Made by a program: the position numbers and the translations under genes. This document shows positions 8,266-17,531 of a stretch of DNA of 64,000 nt, piece by piece (position 1 is the first letter of the stretch; each line of letters opens with the position of its first letter). The stretch is from CAG-411 sp050875145 (GTDB lineage Bacteria; Bacillota; Clostridia; Lachnospirales; Lachnospiraceae). Location: positions 1 through 64,000 of the forward strand of contig JBNMLH010000010.1 in NCBI GenBank assembly GCA_050875145.1, in the 5' to 3' direction. Below the pieces are notes generated by a model, which ran no database searches, was not told the DNA's origin, and was given only the letters and a program-made list of their open reading frames with translations.

Positions 8266-9270
8266 ATGAAAAATGAGTTGAGCGGTTTAGAGAAGGCGGC
8301 TATTTTATTAATTAGTTTAGGGCCAGAAAAATCAGTAAATGTTTTTAAACATTTAAAAGAGGATGAGATTGAACAATTAACATTGGAAATTGCCAATACA
8401 AGAAGTGTATCAGCATCCAAAAAGGAAGAAGTGTTGGATGAATTTTATGAAGTGTGTCTGGCGCAGCAGTATATTGCAGAGGGTGGTATTTCTTATGCAA
8501 AACAGTTGTTAGAGGAGGCACTTGGTTCAGAAAAGGCAAAAGATGTAATTGGAAAGCTGACAGCTTCTTTACAGGTTCGTCCGTTTGAATTTGTTAAGAA
8601 AACAGATCCGACTCAGCTTCTTAACTTTATACAAGACGAACATCCACAGACCATTGCGTTGATTTTATCTTATCTATCTTCTAGTCAGGCATCGGTTATT
8701 ATTGCTGCACTTCCACCTGAAAAACAGGCGGATGTTGCGAAACGTATTGCACAGATGGATCGTACTTCGCCAGATATAATTAAGGAAGTAGAGAAGGTAT
8801 TGGAAAGAAAACTAGCATCTTTGGTAAATCAGGATTATACCATTGTTGGTGGTGTAGATGCTATTGTTGAAATTTTGAATACTGTAGATAGAGGTACAGA
8901 GAAACATATTATTGAGACATTGGAAATTGAAGAACCAGAATTGGCCGATGAAATTAGAAGAAAGATGTTTGTATTCGAAGATATTCTTTCTTTGGATGAC
9001 AAATCTATCCAACGTGTGTTGCGAGAAGTTGATAACAATGAAATTGCTATGGCGCTAAAGGGTTCAACGGAAGAAGTACAAACTGTTATTTTCAACAACT
9101 TGTCAAAACGACTTGCTGTTATGATTCGAGAAGATATGGAATTTATGGGGCCAGTTCGTTTGAAGGATGTTGAAGAGGCACAACAAAAGATTGTAAATAT
9201 TATCCGTAAGTTAGAAGACTCCGCTGAAATTATTATTTCAAGGGGTGGAGGTGACGAAATCGTTGTCTAA
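8266..9270 (+). CDS. fliG: Flagellar motor switch protein FliG
   Basis: FliG is the rotor protein of the C-ring that meets the MotA stator and sets torque direction. Three armadillo-like domains are present; the middle contains D-E-H-P-Q-T-I-A-L-I-L-S-Y-L (near residue 125), the EHPQR-like FliM-binding site, and the C-terminal domain holds the charged helix R-E-D-M-E-F-M-G-P-V-R-L-K-D-V-E that contacts MotA. 334 residues is standard. The 3' end overlaps fliH, indicating translational coupling. Confidence 0.97.
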   Translation: MKNELSGLEKAAILLISLGPEKSVNVFKHLKEDEIEQLTLEIANTRSVSASKKEEVLDEFYEVCLAQQYIAEGGISYAKQLLEEALGSEKAKDVIGKLTASLQVRPFEFVKKTDPTQLLNFIQDEHPQTIALILSYLSSSQASVIIAALPPEKQADVAKRIAQMDRTSPDIIKEVEKVLERKLASLVNQDYTIVGGVDAIVEILNTVDRGTEKHIIETLEIEEPELADEIRRKMFVFEDILSLDDKSIQRVLREVDNNEIAMALKGSTEEVQTVIFNNLSKRLAVMIREDMEFMGPVRLKDVEEAQQKIVNIIRKLEDSAEIIISRGGGDEIVV

Positions 9271-10075
9271 TTTAATCAAGTATTATAATTTTAATGTAAC
9301 AGAAGACAAAAAGCGTTTGGTTGAAAGCGACAGCCGGGTTGGTAATTTTATACCAGGTTTGCTTACGCATGGCGAAGTGGAAGTTCGAGATAAAGAGAGA
9401 GAAGAATTTGATGAAGAATTTCCAGAGGAAATGTTTGCAGAAAAAGAAGAAAAGCAAGAAAATACATTAAACAATAAAGAGATTTTAGATGCAGCACATG
9501 AGCAGGCAGGAAAAATTTTAGAACAAGCAAAAAAAGATGCGGAGAAATTGGTAGAACAGGCCAAAATTACTGCGGAATTAGAAAAAGAAAAAATTCTGGA
9601 AGAAGGAAAAAGGGCAGGTTATAAGGATGGTTTAGTTCAAGCGAATGATGAAGTTGCATCTCAAAAAGAAGAACTGGAACAAAGAGCACAGCAACTGGAA
9701 GAGAAATACCAGCAGCTAGTAGAACAACTGGAACCTGATTTTGTGAAGCTAGTAATTAGTTTGGTCAAAAAATTGACAGGCGTTTTAGTAGAAGATAAAA
9801 AAGATATTATTTTATATTTGATGGAGCAATCTTTGAAAAATCTAGGGAAAACAATGAAATTAGTAATAAGAGTTTCTGCGGATGATGTGGAGATGGTTCG
9901 GAATGAACAGGAGAGATTACTTGAGTTTGTAGACAAGGATTGTGAGATGGAAATTGTGCTTGATTCTACGTTGAAAAAGAATCAGTGTTTGTTGGAAGCG
10001 GACAAACAGATTATTGATTGTAGTCTGGATGTGCAAATGCAGAGTTTAATTGAAAATCTAAAAATGATGATGTAA
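9263..10075 (+). CDS. fliH: Flagellar export ATPase regulator FliH
   Basis: FliH tethers and regulates the FliI ATPase at the C-ring. The protein has an acidic N-terminal part, a long Gln/Glu/Lys coiled coil (about residues 70-160) including an A-E-L-E-K-E-K stretch, and a C-terminal FliI-binding domain with D-F-V-K-L-V-I-S-L-V-K-K-L-T-G. Start choice: in-frame GTG codons at 9245 and 9251 lack a ribosome binding site, whereas TTG at 9263 has a near-perfect GGAGGTGA eight bases upstream, so 270 residues and an 8-base overlap with fliG are preferred. Gene order and length fit FliH; sequence conservation is weak as usual. Confidence 0.85.
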   Translation: MSNLIKYYNFNVTEDKKRLVESDSRVGNFIPGLLTHGEVEVRDKEREEFDEEFPEEMFAEKEEKQENTLNNKEILDAAHEQAGKILEQAKKDAEKLVEQAKITAELEKEKILEEGKRAGYKDGLVQANDEVASQKEELEQRAQQLEEKYQQLVEQLEPDFVKLVISLVKKLTGVLVEDKKDIILYLMEQSLKNLGKTMKLVIRVSADDVEMVRNEQERLLEFVDKDCEMEIVLDSTLKKNQCLLEADKQIIDCSLDVQMQSLIENLKMMM

Positions 10076-10175
10076 ATATTTGTAGTAGTATGGTAGATAT
10101 TATAGCTGGATTATATATTTGGGTGGGGTATATCCTGTTATACATTTACAAAAGTGAGAGAGTACGGGGAATGAT

Positions 10176-11498
10176 ATGGCAATAGATATGCGAAAATATG
10201 ATGAGCTACTTGAAAAACAGTATGAGAAACATTTTGGAAAAGTGGCAAAAGTAGTTGGACTGACAATTGAATCAATTGGTCCTGATGCAAAATTGAACGA
10301 TATGTGTTACATTATCCCTAAAAATGGTGGAGAAGCAGTGAAGGCAGAAGTGGTCGGATTTCGTGATGACCGAGTCTTGCTAATGCCCTACGATAATGTA
10401 GAGGGGGTTGGACTTGGAAGTTATGTAGAAAACTCAGGAGCACCATTAAAAGTGTATGCGGATGATACGCTTTTGGGAAAGACGTTGGATGGATTAGGGA
10501 TACCAATTGATGGTACCCAGTTGGAACAAAAGGGAGTTGGATATTCAGTTGAAGCTACACCGCCCGATCCTTTAAAACGAAAAATTATCGATGAAGTGTT
10601 ACCATTGGGAGTAAAGGCAGTCGATGGATTGAATACAATTGGAAAAGGACAGCGTATCGGCGTTTTTGCAGGTAGTGGTGTAGGAAAAAGTACATTGCTG
10701 GGAATGTTTGCAAGAAATACGAAGGCAGATATTAATGTAATCGCACTGATTGGAGAACGAGGAAGGGAAGTACGCGAGTTTATTGAGAGAGACTTAGGAC
10801 CAGAAGGTATGGCTCGATCTGTAGTTGTAGTTGCGACTTCTGATAAACCGGCATTGATTAGAAAAAAGGCTGCACAGACAGCTACAGCTATTGCAGAATA
10901 TTTTCGTGATCAGGGAAAAGATGTTTTGATTATGATGGATTCCTTGACACGATTTTCTATGGCACAAAGAGAAATCGGTCTAGCATCTGGAGAACCACCG
11001 GTTTCACGAGGATATCCGCCTAGTGTATATGCTGAGATGCCCAAATTATTAGAGCGTGCAGGAAATTCTGAGATAGGCTCTATTACAGGATTATATACTG
11101 TATTGGTAGATGGTGATGATATGAACGAACCAATTACAGATACAGCAAGAGGAATCTTAGATGGACATATTGTTTTATCTCGTAAGTTAGGACAAAAAAA
11201 CCATTATCCAGCCATTGATGTGTTGGCTAGTATTTCTCGTTGTATGAGTTCCATTGTTACGGATGAGCATAAAAAATCTGCGGGACAGTTAAGAAATGTG
11301 CTGGCTACCTATAATGAGGCAGAGGATTTAATAAATATTGGAGCATATAAACGAGGCTCCAATAAAGAAATTGATTACTCAATTGAAAAAATAGATGAGG
11401 TAAATACGTTTCTTTGTCAAGGCGTGTATGAAAAATTTACATATGATGAGGAAGAAAAATTATTATCTGAAATATTTGGAGAATCTTCCAAAGAATAG
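10176..11498 (+). CDS. fliI: Flagellum-specific ATP synthase/export ATPase FliI
   Basis: FliI is the hexameric ATPase that supports unfolding and delivery of flagellar export substrates. The Walker A motif G-S-G-V-G-K-S-T is near residues 166-173, the catalytic G-E-R-G-R-E-V segment follows, and Walker B reads V-L-I-M-M-D-S-L-T-R-F. S-G-E-P-P-V-S-R-G-Y-P-P-S-V is the family signature resembling F1 beta. 440 residues is the usual length. A 100-base gap with no strong element separates it from fliH; the ATG has GGGGA five bases upstream. Confidence 0.97.
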   Translation: MAIDMRKYDELLEKQYEKHFGKVAKVVGLTIESIGPDAKLNDMCYIIPKNGGEAVKAEVVGFRDDRVLLMPYDNVEGVGLGSYVENSGAPLKVYADDTLLGKTLDGLGIPIDGTQLEQKGVGYSVEATPPDPLKRKIIDEVLPLGVKAVDGLNTIGKGQRIGVFAGSGVGKSTLLGMFARNTKADINVIALIGERGREVREFIERDLGPEGMARSVVVVATSDKPALIRKKAAQTATAIAEYFRDQGKDVLIMMDSLTRFSMAQREIGLASGEPPVSRGYPPSVYAEMPKLLERAGNSEIGSITGLYTVLVDGDDMNEPITDTARGILDGHIVLSRKLGQKNHYPAIDVLASISRCMSSIVTDEHKKSAGQLRNVLATYNEAEDLINIGAYKRGSNKEIDYSIEKIDEVNTFLCQGVYEKFTYDEEEKLLSEIFGESSKE

Positions 11499-11549
11499 AA
11501 GATGGTATATATAGTAATTTTACTTTGAAACAGAGATAGGAGGAGTAAC

Positions 11550-12002
11550 GTGGCTAAGTTTATTTTTAAGATGCAAAATATTTTAGAAATAAAACGAAAG
11601 CTGGAAGATCAGGCGAAGAGTGTGTATGCAGATGCATTGGCAGTCCTTGATAGAGAGCAAAATAAATTAAAATTACTAGAAATAAAAAAAGACAAGTATG
11701 AAAGTCAATTGACAGAAATGATGTCTGATGTACTTGAACTTGAAAAGATAAAATTTAACGAAGATGCCATTGAAATTGTAAAGTATCGAATACAAGAGCA
11801 GATGGTTGTAATTCGAGATGCTCAAATGAAAGTTGAGCGTGCAAGGCAGGCATTGAATGATGCTGTTGTAGAAAGAAAGACGTATGAAAAGTTGAGAGAA
11901 AAGGCTTTTGAAGAATTTAAAATTGAGTTAAATGCACAGGAACAAAAAGAAGTAGATGAATTAGTTAGTTATACGTTTGGGACATCCAAAACAGAAAGCT
12001 GA
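11550..12002 (+). CDS. fliJ: Flagellar export chaperone/stalk protein FliJ
   Basis: FliJ is the central stalk of the FliI hexamer and escorts export chaperones. The product is almost wholly coiled coil: F-K-M-Q-N-I-L-E-I-K-R-K-L-E-D-Q-A-K opens it, as in FliJ homologues, followed by heptads to residue 140. It starts with GTG after GGAGGAG. The 150-residue length and its place straight after fliI support the call; the family is too divergent for motif proof. Confidence 0.9.
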   Translation: MAKFIFKMQNILEIKRKLEDQAKSVYADALAVLDREQNKLKLLEIKKDKYESQLTEMMSDVLELEKIKFNEDAIEIVKYRIQEQMVVIRDAQMKVERARQALNDAVVERKTYEKLREKAFEEFKIELNAQEQKEVDELVSYTFGTSKTES

Positions 12003-12057
12003 TTTGTTACGTTTGCTTCGATAAAATAGTTAATTTTTTGTAAAAGAGGTGTAGAAA

Positions 12058-12843
12058 ATGGCAAAAAAAGACGATGAATTAGATGAGGAAAAGAAAACTC
12101 CTGAAAAAAAAGAAAAGAAACCGAAAGAAGAAGAAAGTTCAGCTAGTAAGATTGTAACAGCGTTAATAATTATAGTGATTGTTTTAATCTGGCTAGGGGT
12201 TTTTGTTGTTTTAGTAAAAGCAGATGTAGGTGGTTTTGGCAGCAAAGTACTTGCTCCTGTTTTGCAGGATGTGCCGGTTATTAATAAGATTTTGCCGGAA
12301 GGTTCTACAGGAAAAACTACGGATGACAACTATGATTATACATTAGATGAGGCAATCCAGAAAATTAAAGAGTTACAGATGGAATTAGATTCCCAGAGTA
12401 GTAGTAGTGGTGTTGATTCTAAATATATTTCTCAATTAGAAGCAGAAATTAAGAGATTGCAAGTATTTGAAAAACAGCAAGACGAATTTGCGAAGGAAAA
12501 GAAAGAATTTGACGAGCAGGTTGTATATGCGGATAATGCACCGGATATCGAAGAATATCAAAAATATTATGAGCAAATAGATCCTGATAATGCGGCTGAA
12601 ATTTATCGTCAGGTAGTTGAGGATGTGCAGTATAACCAGAAGGTTCAGGATGAGGCAGATAAATATGCACAGATGGATCCGGCATCTGCAGCGCAAGTAT
12701 TAGATCAGATGACATCTGCTGATTTAGATTTGGTATGTCAAATATTATCTTGTATGCCAAGTGAAAATAGTGCGCTTATTATGCAGGAATTTGATTCTAA
12801 TATTGCTGCTAAGATAACGAAGCGTACATTGGCAAAAAAATAA
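12058..12843 (+). CDS. Motility protein MotE/YlxF-like (MgtE N-domain, flagellar cluster)
   Basis: A very charged 30-residue cytoplasmic lead (Lys/Glu) precedes one membrane helix at about residues 32-57, then a coiled coil (about 95-150) and a C-terminal MgtE-N-like helical domain with A-Q-M-D-P-A-S-A-A-Q-V-L-D-Q-M and I-L-S-C-M-P-S-E-N-S-A. This matches YlxF of B. subtilis and MotE, which acts as a stator- or MotC-partnering chaperone in other bacteria. Position between fliJ and fliK is the same as ylxF. Exact role here is inferred from the family. Confidence 0.8.
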   Translation: MAKKDDELDEEKKTPEKKEKKPKEEESSASKIVTALIIIVIVLIWLGVFVVLVKADVGGFGSKVLAPVLQDVPVINKILPEGSTGKTTDDNYDYTLDEAIQKIKELQMELDSQSSSSGVDSKYISQLEAEIKRLQVFEKQQDEFAKEKKEFDEQVVYADNAPDIEEYQKYYEQIDPDNAAEIYRQVVEDVQYNQKVQDEADKYAQMDPASAAQVLDQMTSADLDLVCQILSCMPSENSALIMQEFDSNIAAKITKRTLAKK

Positions 12844-12862
12844 TATATATCATTTTAGGGGG

Positions 12863-12895
12863 TAGTAAGAGCAATGCTTAGGCGTTGCCATACTA
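12863..12895 (+). other. Intercistronic hairpin between the ylxF-like gene and fliK
   Basis: GCAATGC and GCGTTGC pair (one G-U) around a TTAG loop; outer TAGTA and TACTA extend the stem. The sequence just after it is an AT-rich run before the fliK ribosome binding site. No T-tract, so an RNA stability or processing role is more likely than termination. Confidence 0.5.
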
Positions 12896-12931
12896 TATAT
12901 AAATATAATATCGAGGGAAGGAGGGAAAGAT

Positions 12932-14506
12932 GTGCAGAACATAAAACAGATGATGGAAATGGCATCCGTTCAAAATGTTCAAGGTACGACAAAATCATCT
13001 AATGCTAGTTTGGCAAGCAAAAAATCTAATGATTTTGGAAAGGTCATGTCAAAACAGGTAAAAGGTAATAATACAGTATCGTCTGGAAAAAAATTAGTAG
13101 TGAATAAAGATGCTACTGCTGTGCAGGTTGTAAATGATAAAAGACAAGAACAATTGCAAGGTGATACCGTAGAAAATGTATTAGCGGAGGGTGTAAGTGA
13201 TGAAACTATTTCAAAAGAAATAGCAAAGAAGGTACCTGAATGGTTAAATCAGGTAAAACAGCAACTTTGCGATACATTTGATCTCGATGTGAAAGAGTTA
13301 GAAGATATTATGTCTCAATTGGGATTACAATTTTCAGACTTGCTAAATGTAAATAATCTTCAGCAATTTGTTCTTTCGCAGGCAGGATGTGATGATGCTA
13401 CTATGTTGTTGACAGATGAGAAGCTTGGAACACAGTTTCAGGAGATATTGCAAAGTATTGATGATGTGACTATGTCATATATGCAACCATCCGAATGTAG
13501 TCAGGAGATATTTCAAGCTATTGTAAAAGAATTTGAAATGGTTGATTTGAATCTGGAGGATGTTGTGATAGCAGCAAATGAAACAGTAGAAGAAATGCCT
13601 AGCTCTGATGTAATATCTGATGAAATAGCTTCTAACATTACTGACACAGTAGAGGTAGATATGACGGTTTCAAGCAAAATGGAATCAGACGTGCATGAAA
13701 ATACTGTTACAAATGATAAGATAGAACCAACAAATCCAGAAGCGATAATTGCATCTGAGAAAAATGTGGTACAAAGTACAAAGCAAGAGGATGTCTCGCC
13801 TGTAAAACAGGATGACCAAATGGAAAAATCGTTTTCTGTAGAAAATGGACAAGAGGAACTTTCTGAAGCGTTTCAAAATACGTTAGAAACAGACGGAAAG
13901 GGATTTGAACAAGAAAAGGATGATAGTTCATCAACGGAACAACCAAAAGCGGAGAAGCCATTATTTGACCAGATTATTACAAATACAACTTCTACAAATG
14001 AAGTAGGACAGGTAGAGGTAATACAGGAAAAGGTGGAAGTGATTCAACAATTTAGAGAAGTTGTGGAACAGGTTGTTACACAAATTAAAGTTGCAGTTAC
14101 AGAAGATACTTCCGAAATGTCAATGCAGTTAAATCCAGAAAATCTTGGAAAAGTAAACCTTTCTGTAGTTACAAAAGAAGGTCATATTACAGCGCAATTT
14201 GTAACAGAGACGGAGGTTGCCAGACAAGCACTGGAAAGCCAAATACAGCAGTTAAGAGAAACACTTGGACAGCAGGGTCTTAAGGTTGACAAAGTCGAAG
14301 TGAGTGTATCTGATTTTAGTTTTCAACAGGGGAACGAAACAAATGCGGAAGAACAGAAGGAACAGCAACGCAATGAATATGCAAAGCAGATACATAGAAA
14401 TTTGAATCTGGAACATGTGGATGAATTGTCCGAACTATCAGAAAGAGAACGGTTAGCAATAAAAATAATGCAAAGCAATGGAAATCAGATTGATTTTACA
14501 GCGTAG
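12932..14506 (+). CDS. fliK: Flagellar hook-length control protein FliK
   Basis: FliK is exported as a molecular ruler and switches export specificity when the hook is complete. The first 370 residues are variable, Ser/Asn/Glu-rich and largely disordered. The C-terminal Flg_hook domain (about residues 385-470) is diagnostic: M-Q-L-N-P-E-N-L-G-K-V-N-L-S-V, then G-H-I-T-A-Q-F-V-T-E and A-R-Q-A-L-E-S-Q-I-Q-Q-L-R-E-T-L. The start is GTG behind GGAAGGAGGG; an ATG six codons later is an alternative. It lies directly before flgD, the hook cap gene. Confidence 0.92.
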   Translation: MQNIKQMMEMASVQNVQGTTKSSNASLASKKSNDFGKVMSKQVKGNNTVSSGKKLVVNKDATAVQVVNDKRQEQLQGDTVENVLAEGVSDETISKEIAKKVPEWLNQVKQQLCDTFDLDVKELEDIMSQLGLQFSDLLNVNNLQQFVLSQAGCDDATMLLTDEKLGTQFQEILQSIDDVTMSYMQPSECSQEIFQAIVKEFEMVDLNLEDVVIAANETVEEMPSSDVISDEIASNITDTVEVDMTVSSKMESDVHENTVTNDKIEPTNPEAIIASEKNVVQSTKQEDVSPVKQDDQMEKSFSVENGQEELSEAFQNTLETDGKGFEQEKDDSSSTEQPKAEKPLFDQIITNTTSTNEVGQVEVIQEKVEVIQQFREVVEQVVTQIKVAVTEDTSEMSMQLNPENLGKVNLSVVTKEGHITAQFVTETEVARQALESQIQQLRETLGQQGLKVDKVEVSVSDFSFQQGNETNAEEQKEQQRNEYAKQIHRNLNLEHVDELSELSERERLAIKIMQSNGNQIDFTA

Positions 14507-14520
14507 AGAGGAGGAAATAA

Positions 14521-15318
14521 ATGGATACAGCAGCAGTAAATAATGGAAAAGTTGCAGATAATGATGCCATTAGTTCCACAAAGACTTCCGTAAAGGGTTC
14601 AAGTAATTTGGGAAAAGATGCATTTTTACAACTTTTGGTTGCACAGATGAAATATCAGGACCCATTGGAACCATCATCAGATACAGAATGGATCGCACAG
14701 TTAGCACAGTTTTCAAGTTTAGAGGAAATGCAGAATATGAGTAGTACCTTAAGTAATACACAGGCATTTACTATGGTTGGGAAAACTGTAAATATTGTAT
14801 CAGATGGAAAGACAATAGAAGGTGTTGTCGATAGTGTATCACTAAAAGGAAATACAGCATATGTGTCTGTAAATGGAAATTCCTATAAAGCAAGTGATGT
14901 GACGGCTGTTCTTGGAGAGACGTATTTACAAAATAAATATGGTCCAAATGCAGATAAACAGGATGTTACATTTGATTATGATGATCCAAAGGATATAAAA
15001 ATTTCTCTTTCTATGGGAGAGGGAGCTTACACAGCAAATGGAGTGTATGTTGCAATCAATGGAAAATTGATTGATGGAAGTAATATGGAATATGACGAGA
15101 AGAATGGTATATTAACCATCAAGAAAGAGGCTATTTCAGGTTTGGGTACAAATCAGAAATATGATGTGGCATTTATATTTGATGATTCTGCATCTACAAC
15201 AATATCTGGTAAAGTTACTCTAAATGTGAAAGGAACACAGCCGGAAACGTCAGAAGATACAGAAAAGTCAGAAGAAACAGAGAAATCTGAAGACACAGAT
15301 ACAACAGATGAAGTGTAA
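14521..15318 (+). CDS. flgD: Flagellar hook cap (hook assembly) protein FlgD
   Basis: FlgD caps the growing hook so FlgE subunits can fold. The N-terminal export and cap motif is clear near residues 35-75: D-A-F-L-Q-L-L-V-A-Q-M-K-Y-Q-D-P-L-E-P, then W-I-A-Q-L-A-Q-F-S-S-L-E-E-M. A beta-rich middle follows. The last 27 residues are a low-complexity acidic tail built from repeated Ser-Glu-(Asp/Glu)-Thr units, unusual for FlgD and probably disordered. The ribosome binding site GAGGAGG is shared with the fliK end, 14 bases away. Confidence 0.94.
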   Translation: MDTAAVNNGKVADNDAISSTKTSVKGSSNLGKDAFLQLLVAQMKYQDPLEPSSDTEWIAQLAQFSSLEEMQNMSSTLSNTQAFTMVGKTVNIVSDGKTIEGVVDSVSLKGNTAYVSVNGNSYKASDVTAVLGETYLQNKYGPNADKQDVTFDYDDPKDIKISLSMGEGAYTANGVYVAINGKLIDGSNMEYDEKNGILTIKKEAISGLGTNQKYDVAFIFDDSASTTISGKVTLNVKGTQPETSEDTEKSEETEKSEDTDTTDEV

Positions 15319-15366
15319 AGAAAAGCGTATATAGAACTGTTGATTAGAAAGAAAGGTGGGAGGGCT

Positions 15367-15780
15367 ATGAATATTTTACAGAATAATTATGCTTCCATCG
15401 AGAGTATGCGAGAGCAGCTAGGTACATCGAAAAATATTTCTTCAAAACTAAAAAAAAATGTAGAAGAAAAAAATGGATTGGCGAGCTTTGCGCAGGTTTT
15501 ACAACAAAAAGAACAAGAGGCAGTAGCAAAATCATCTTTACATTTTTCAAAACATGCTAATGAACGATTGGCAAGTAGAAATATTGCATTGTCTACAGAA
15601 CAGGTTCAAAGATTAGAAAATGGAACAAATCGTGCAAGAGAAAAAGGGATACAGGAATCATTGATTATGGTTGATAGTTTGGCATTTATTGTAAATGTGA
15701 AGAATAATACAGTGATTACTGCAGTGAACGATGTAAAAGATGCTGTTTTTACTAACATTGATGGGGCTGTAATTGGGTAA
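15367..15780 (+). CDS. Flagellar operon protein (TIGR02530-type) next to flgE
   Basis: A 137-residue cytoplasmic protein matching the family often called flagellar operon protein or FlgX, found between flgD and flgE in many Firmicutes and spirochaetes. The recognisable core is F-S-K-H-A-N-E-R-L-A-S-R-N-I-A-L followed by G-I-Q-E-S-L-I-M-V-D-S-L-A-F-I-V-N-V-K-N-N-T-V near the C-terminus. It is thought to help hook assembly, but its mechanism is not settled. An upstream TTG is in frame; the ATG is chosen for its GGTGGGAGG site. Confidence 0.85.
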   Translation: MNILQNNYASIESMREQLGTSKNISSKLKKNVEEKNGLASFAQVLQQKEQEAVAKSSLHFSKHANERLASRNIALSTEQVQRLENGTNRAREKGIQESLIMVDSLAFIVNVKNNTVITAVNDVKDAVFTNIDGAVIG

Positions 15781-15791
15781 CTGAAAACGAA

Positions 15792-15880
15792 ATGTGTACA
15801 AGCCGGACCTTATTGGGGGCTTCGCACCTTTGAATGACAGAAAAGGTGACACATCAAAAGGGGAGCGCATAGATAGCGCG
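15792..15880 (+). ncRNA. Structured 5' leader of flgE, three-way-junction-like
   Basis: Three helices can form together: outer ATGTGT/ACACAT, then GCC/GGC around 15802-15820, then CACCTTT/AAAGGTG with a 10-base loop. A fourth short hairpin, GCGC/GCGC at 15865-15879, lies just upstream of the AGGAGG site of flgE. The architecture resembles small regulatory leaders, but I cannot assign it to a known riboswitch class; the conserved c-di-GMP-I and -II bases are missing. Confidence 0.4.
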
Positions 15881-15899
15881 AAATAGGAGGAAATGACTT

Positions 15900-17366
15900 A
15901 TGATGAGATCATTATATTCTGGTGTAGCTGGTTTAAAGACACATCAGACAAGAATGGATGTAATTGGTAATAATATTGCAAATGTTAATACAGTAGGATT
16001 TAAATCAAGTAGTGTAAACTTCTCAGATGTATTATATCAAACAACACAAAGTGCATCTGGTGCAAACAGTGCAACAGGAGTTACTGGTACCAACGCAAAA
16101 CAGATTGGTCTTGGAACAAAAGTAGCATCAATTACTACTTCTGTAGACAATACAGGTGGATCACAATCTACAGACCGTTCTTTGGATTGTATGATTGAAG
16201 GAGATGCATTCTTTATTGTAAATTATGGGGGTTCTAATTATTTTACAAAGGCTGGTTCTTTCTTTGTAGATGGTTCAGGTACATTATGTACGGCTGCAGG
16301 TGCATCTGTTATGGGTTGGGGCGTTGATACAACTGGAACTGATATTGTAAGAGATGTAGTAAAACCATTAACTGTTATGAGTGCAGAAAATATGAGTTCA
16401 GCACCAGAAGCAACGAAAAATACATATATTACTGGTAATGTAGACGCGACAGACAAACAATTGTCTTCCGATAGTGGTGTTGCAATGCAGGTACAGTTTT
16501 ATGATAGTCTTGGAAATAGCTATAGCTTGAAATTAGCATTAAAGCAGGCCGTTGATGGAAATGGACAAGCAATTGATGGACAGTATACGGTTGAACCTGC
16601 GGATATTTTAGATGAAGATGGTAAGTCAATTTTTTACACAGTAAAAGATGATGGAACAAAAGAACTTGTTACAAACAGTGCTACTACACCAACTACATTT
16701 ACTATTGGAGGAGCAACATATACGGCTGAGCTGAATAATGGAGAATTGGAAATTAAGGGCACAGGAGATACGAATACATTAACATTTAATACATCTTCTG
16801 GTTCTTTTACAAGTGTAGGAGCAGGTAACACTGCGGGCGATTCTTTAACTTTTACATTAGGTACAAAGGGAGCTACTGGTTCACCATTTACAGATGTAGA
16901 TATTGATTTCTCTACATTGACACAGTATGCAGGAAATGGAAAATGTAATATGGAATCTCAAAGAGGTACAAAGGATGCATCAGGAATAGGTGCAGGACGT
17001 ACGATGGGTGAGATGATTGGTCTTAGTATTGATAATCAAGGTAAGATTTATGGTTCTTATGATAACGGTACTTCAAAACTTCTGGGACAGATTGCAGTTA
17101 CAACATTTGCCAATGCCACTGGTTTGGAATCTGTAGGAAATAGTATGTTTGCAACAACGCAGAACTCAGGGGACTTTGATGGAATTGGAAAGGATATCAC
17201 AGAGGCTGGTGGTAAGATAAATACAAGTGTATTAGAGATGTCAAACGTGGATTTGTCATCAGAATTTACAAACATGATTACTACGCAGCGTGGTTTTCAG
17301 GCAAATTCCAGAATTATTACGACATCTGATACGATGTTAGAAGAATTGATAAATCTTAAGAGATAA
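15900..17366 (+). CDS. flgE: Flagellar hook protein FlgE
   Basis: FlgE polymerises into the curved hook, the universal joint. N-terminal signature M-R-S-L-Y-S-G-V-A-G-L-K-T-H-Q-T-R-M-D and V-I-G-N-N-I-A-N-V-N-T-V-G-F-K; C-terminal S-N-V-D-L-S-S-E-F-T-N-M-I-T-T-Q-R-G-F-Q-A-N-S-R. The middle is a Thr/Gly-rich surface-exposed domain of variable sequence. At 488 residues it is longer than enteric FlgE but ordinary for Clostridia. Two ATG codons are adjacent; AGGAGG nine bases upstream allows either. The unusual structured leader precedes it. Confidence 0.95.
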   Translation: MMRSLYSGVAGLKTHQTRMDVIGNNIANVNTVGFKSSSVNFSDVLYQTTQSASGANSATGVTGTNAKQIGLGTKVASITTSVDNTGGSQSTDRSLDCMIEGDAFFIVNYGGSNYFTKAGSFFVDGSGTLCTAAGASVMGWGVDTTGTDIVRDVVKPLTVMSAENMSSAPEATKNTYITGNVDATDKQLSSDSGVAMQVQFYDSLGNSYSLKLALKQAVDGNGQAIDGQYTVEPADILDEDGKSIFYTVKDDGTKELVTNSATTPTTFTIGGATYTAELNNGELEIKGTGDTNTLTFNTSSGSFTSVGAGNTAGDSLTFTLGTKGATGSPFTDVDIDFSTLTQYAGNGKCNMESQRGTKDASGIGAGRTMGEMIGLSIDNQGKIYGSYDNGTSKLLGQIAVTTFANATGLESVGNSMFATTQNSGDFDGIGKDITEAGGKINTSVLEMSNVDLSSEFTNMITTQRGFQANSRIITTSDTMLEELINLKR

Positions 17367-17479
17367 AAGAATGACTTAATGTGAATATGTCTTTTAGAAT
17401 GCACATTGCAAGATATGTAAGTGATAGTTTCGCTTTTTGACAAGCTGTATACATATTGCGTGATGAAAAATATAAAGGT

Positions 17480-17508
17480 TTGCAAAAAATGTCATAATTA
17501 GTTATAAT
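17480..17508 (+). promoter_or_regulatory. Internal promoter ahead of flbD-motAB-fliL
   Basis: TTGCAA, a 17-base spacer and a perfect TATAAT in the 260-base gap after flgE. It would start a second transcript for the motor genes. This is a good sigma-A match; no sigma-D type site was seen here. Confidence 0.65.
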
Positions 17509-17531
17509 AATATTAAAAATGTAGAAAGGCT

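Noticed and set aside
12885..12911. Promoter before fliK (TTGCCA and TAATAT)
   Set aside because: Spacer is only 15 bases (13 to the alternative TATAAT) and the -35 is part of a hairpin arm; too weak to list.
15781..15899. c-di-GMP riboswitch before flgE
   Set aside because: The region folds as a three-way junction, but the conserved class I and class II core bases are not present. Kept only as an unassigned leader.
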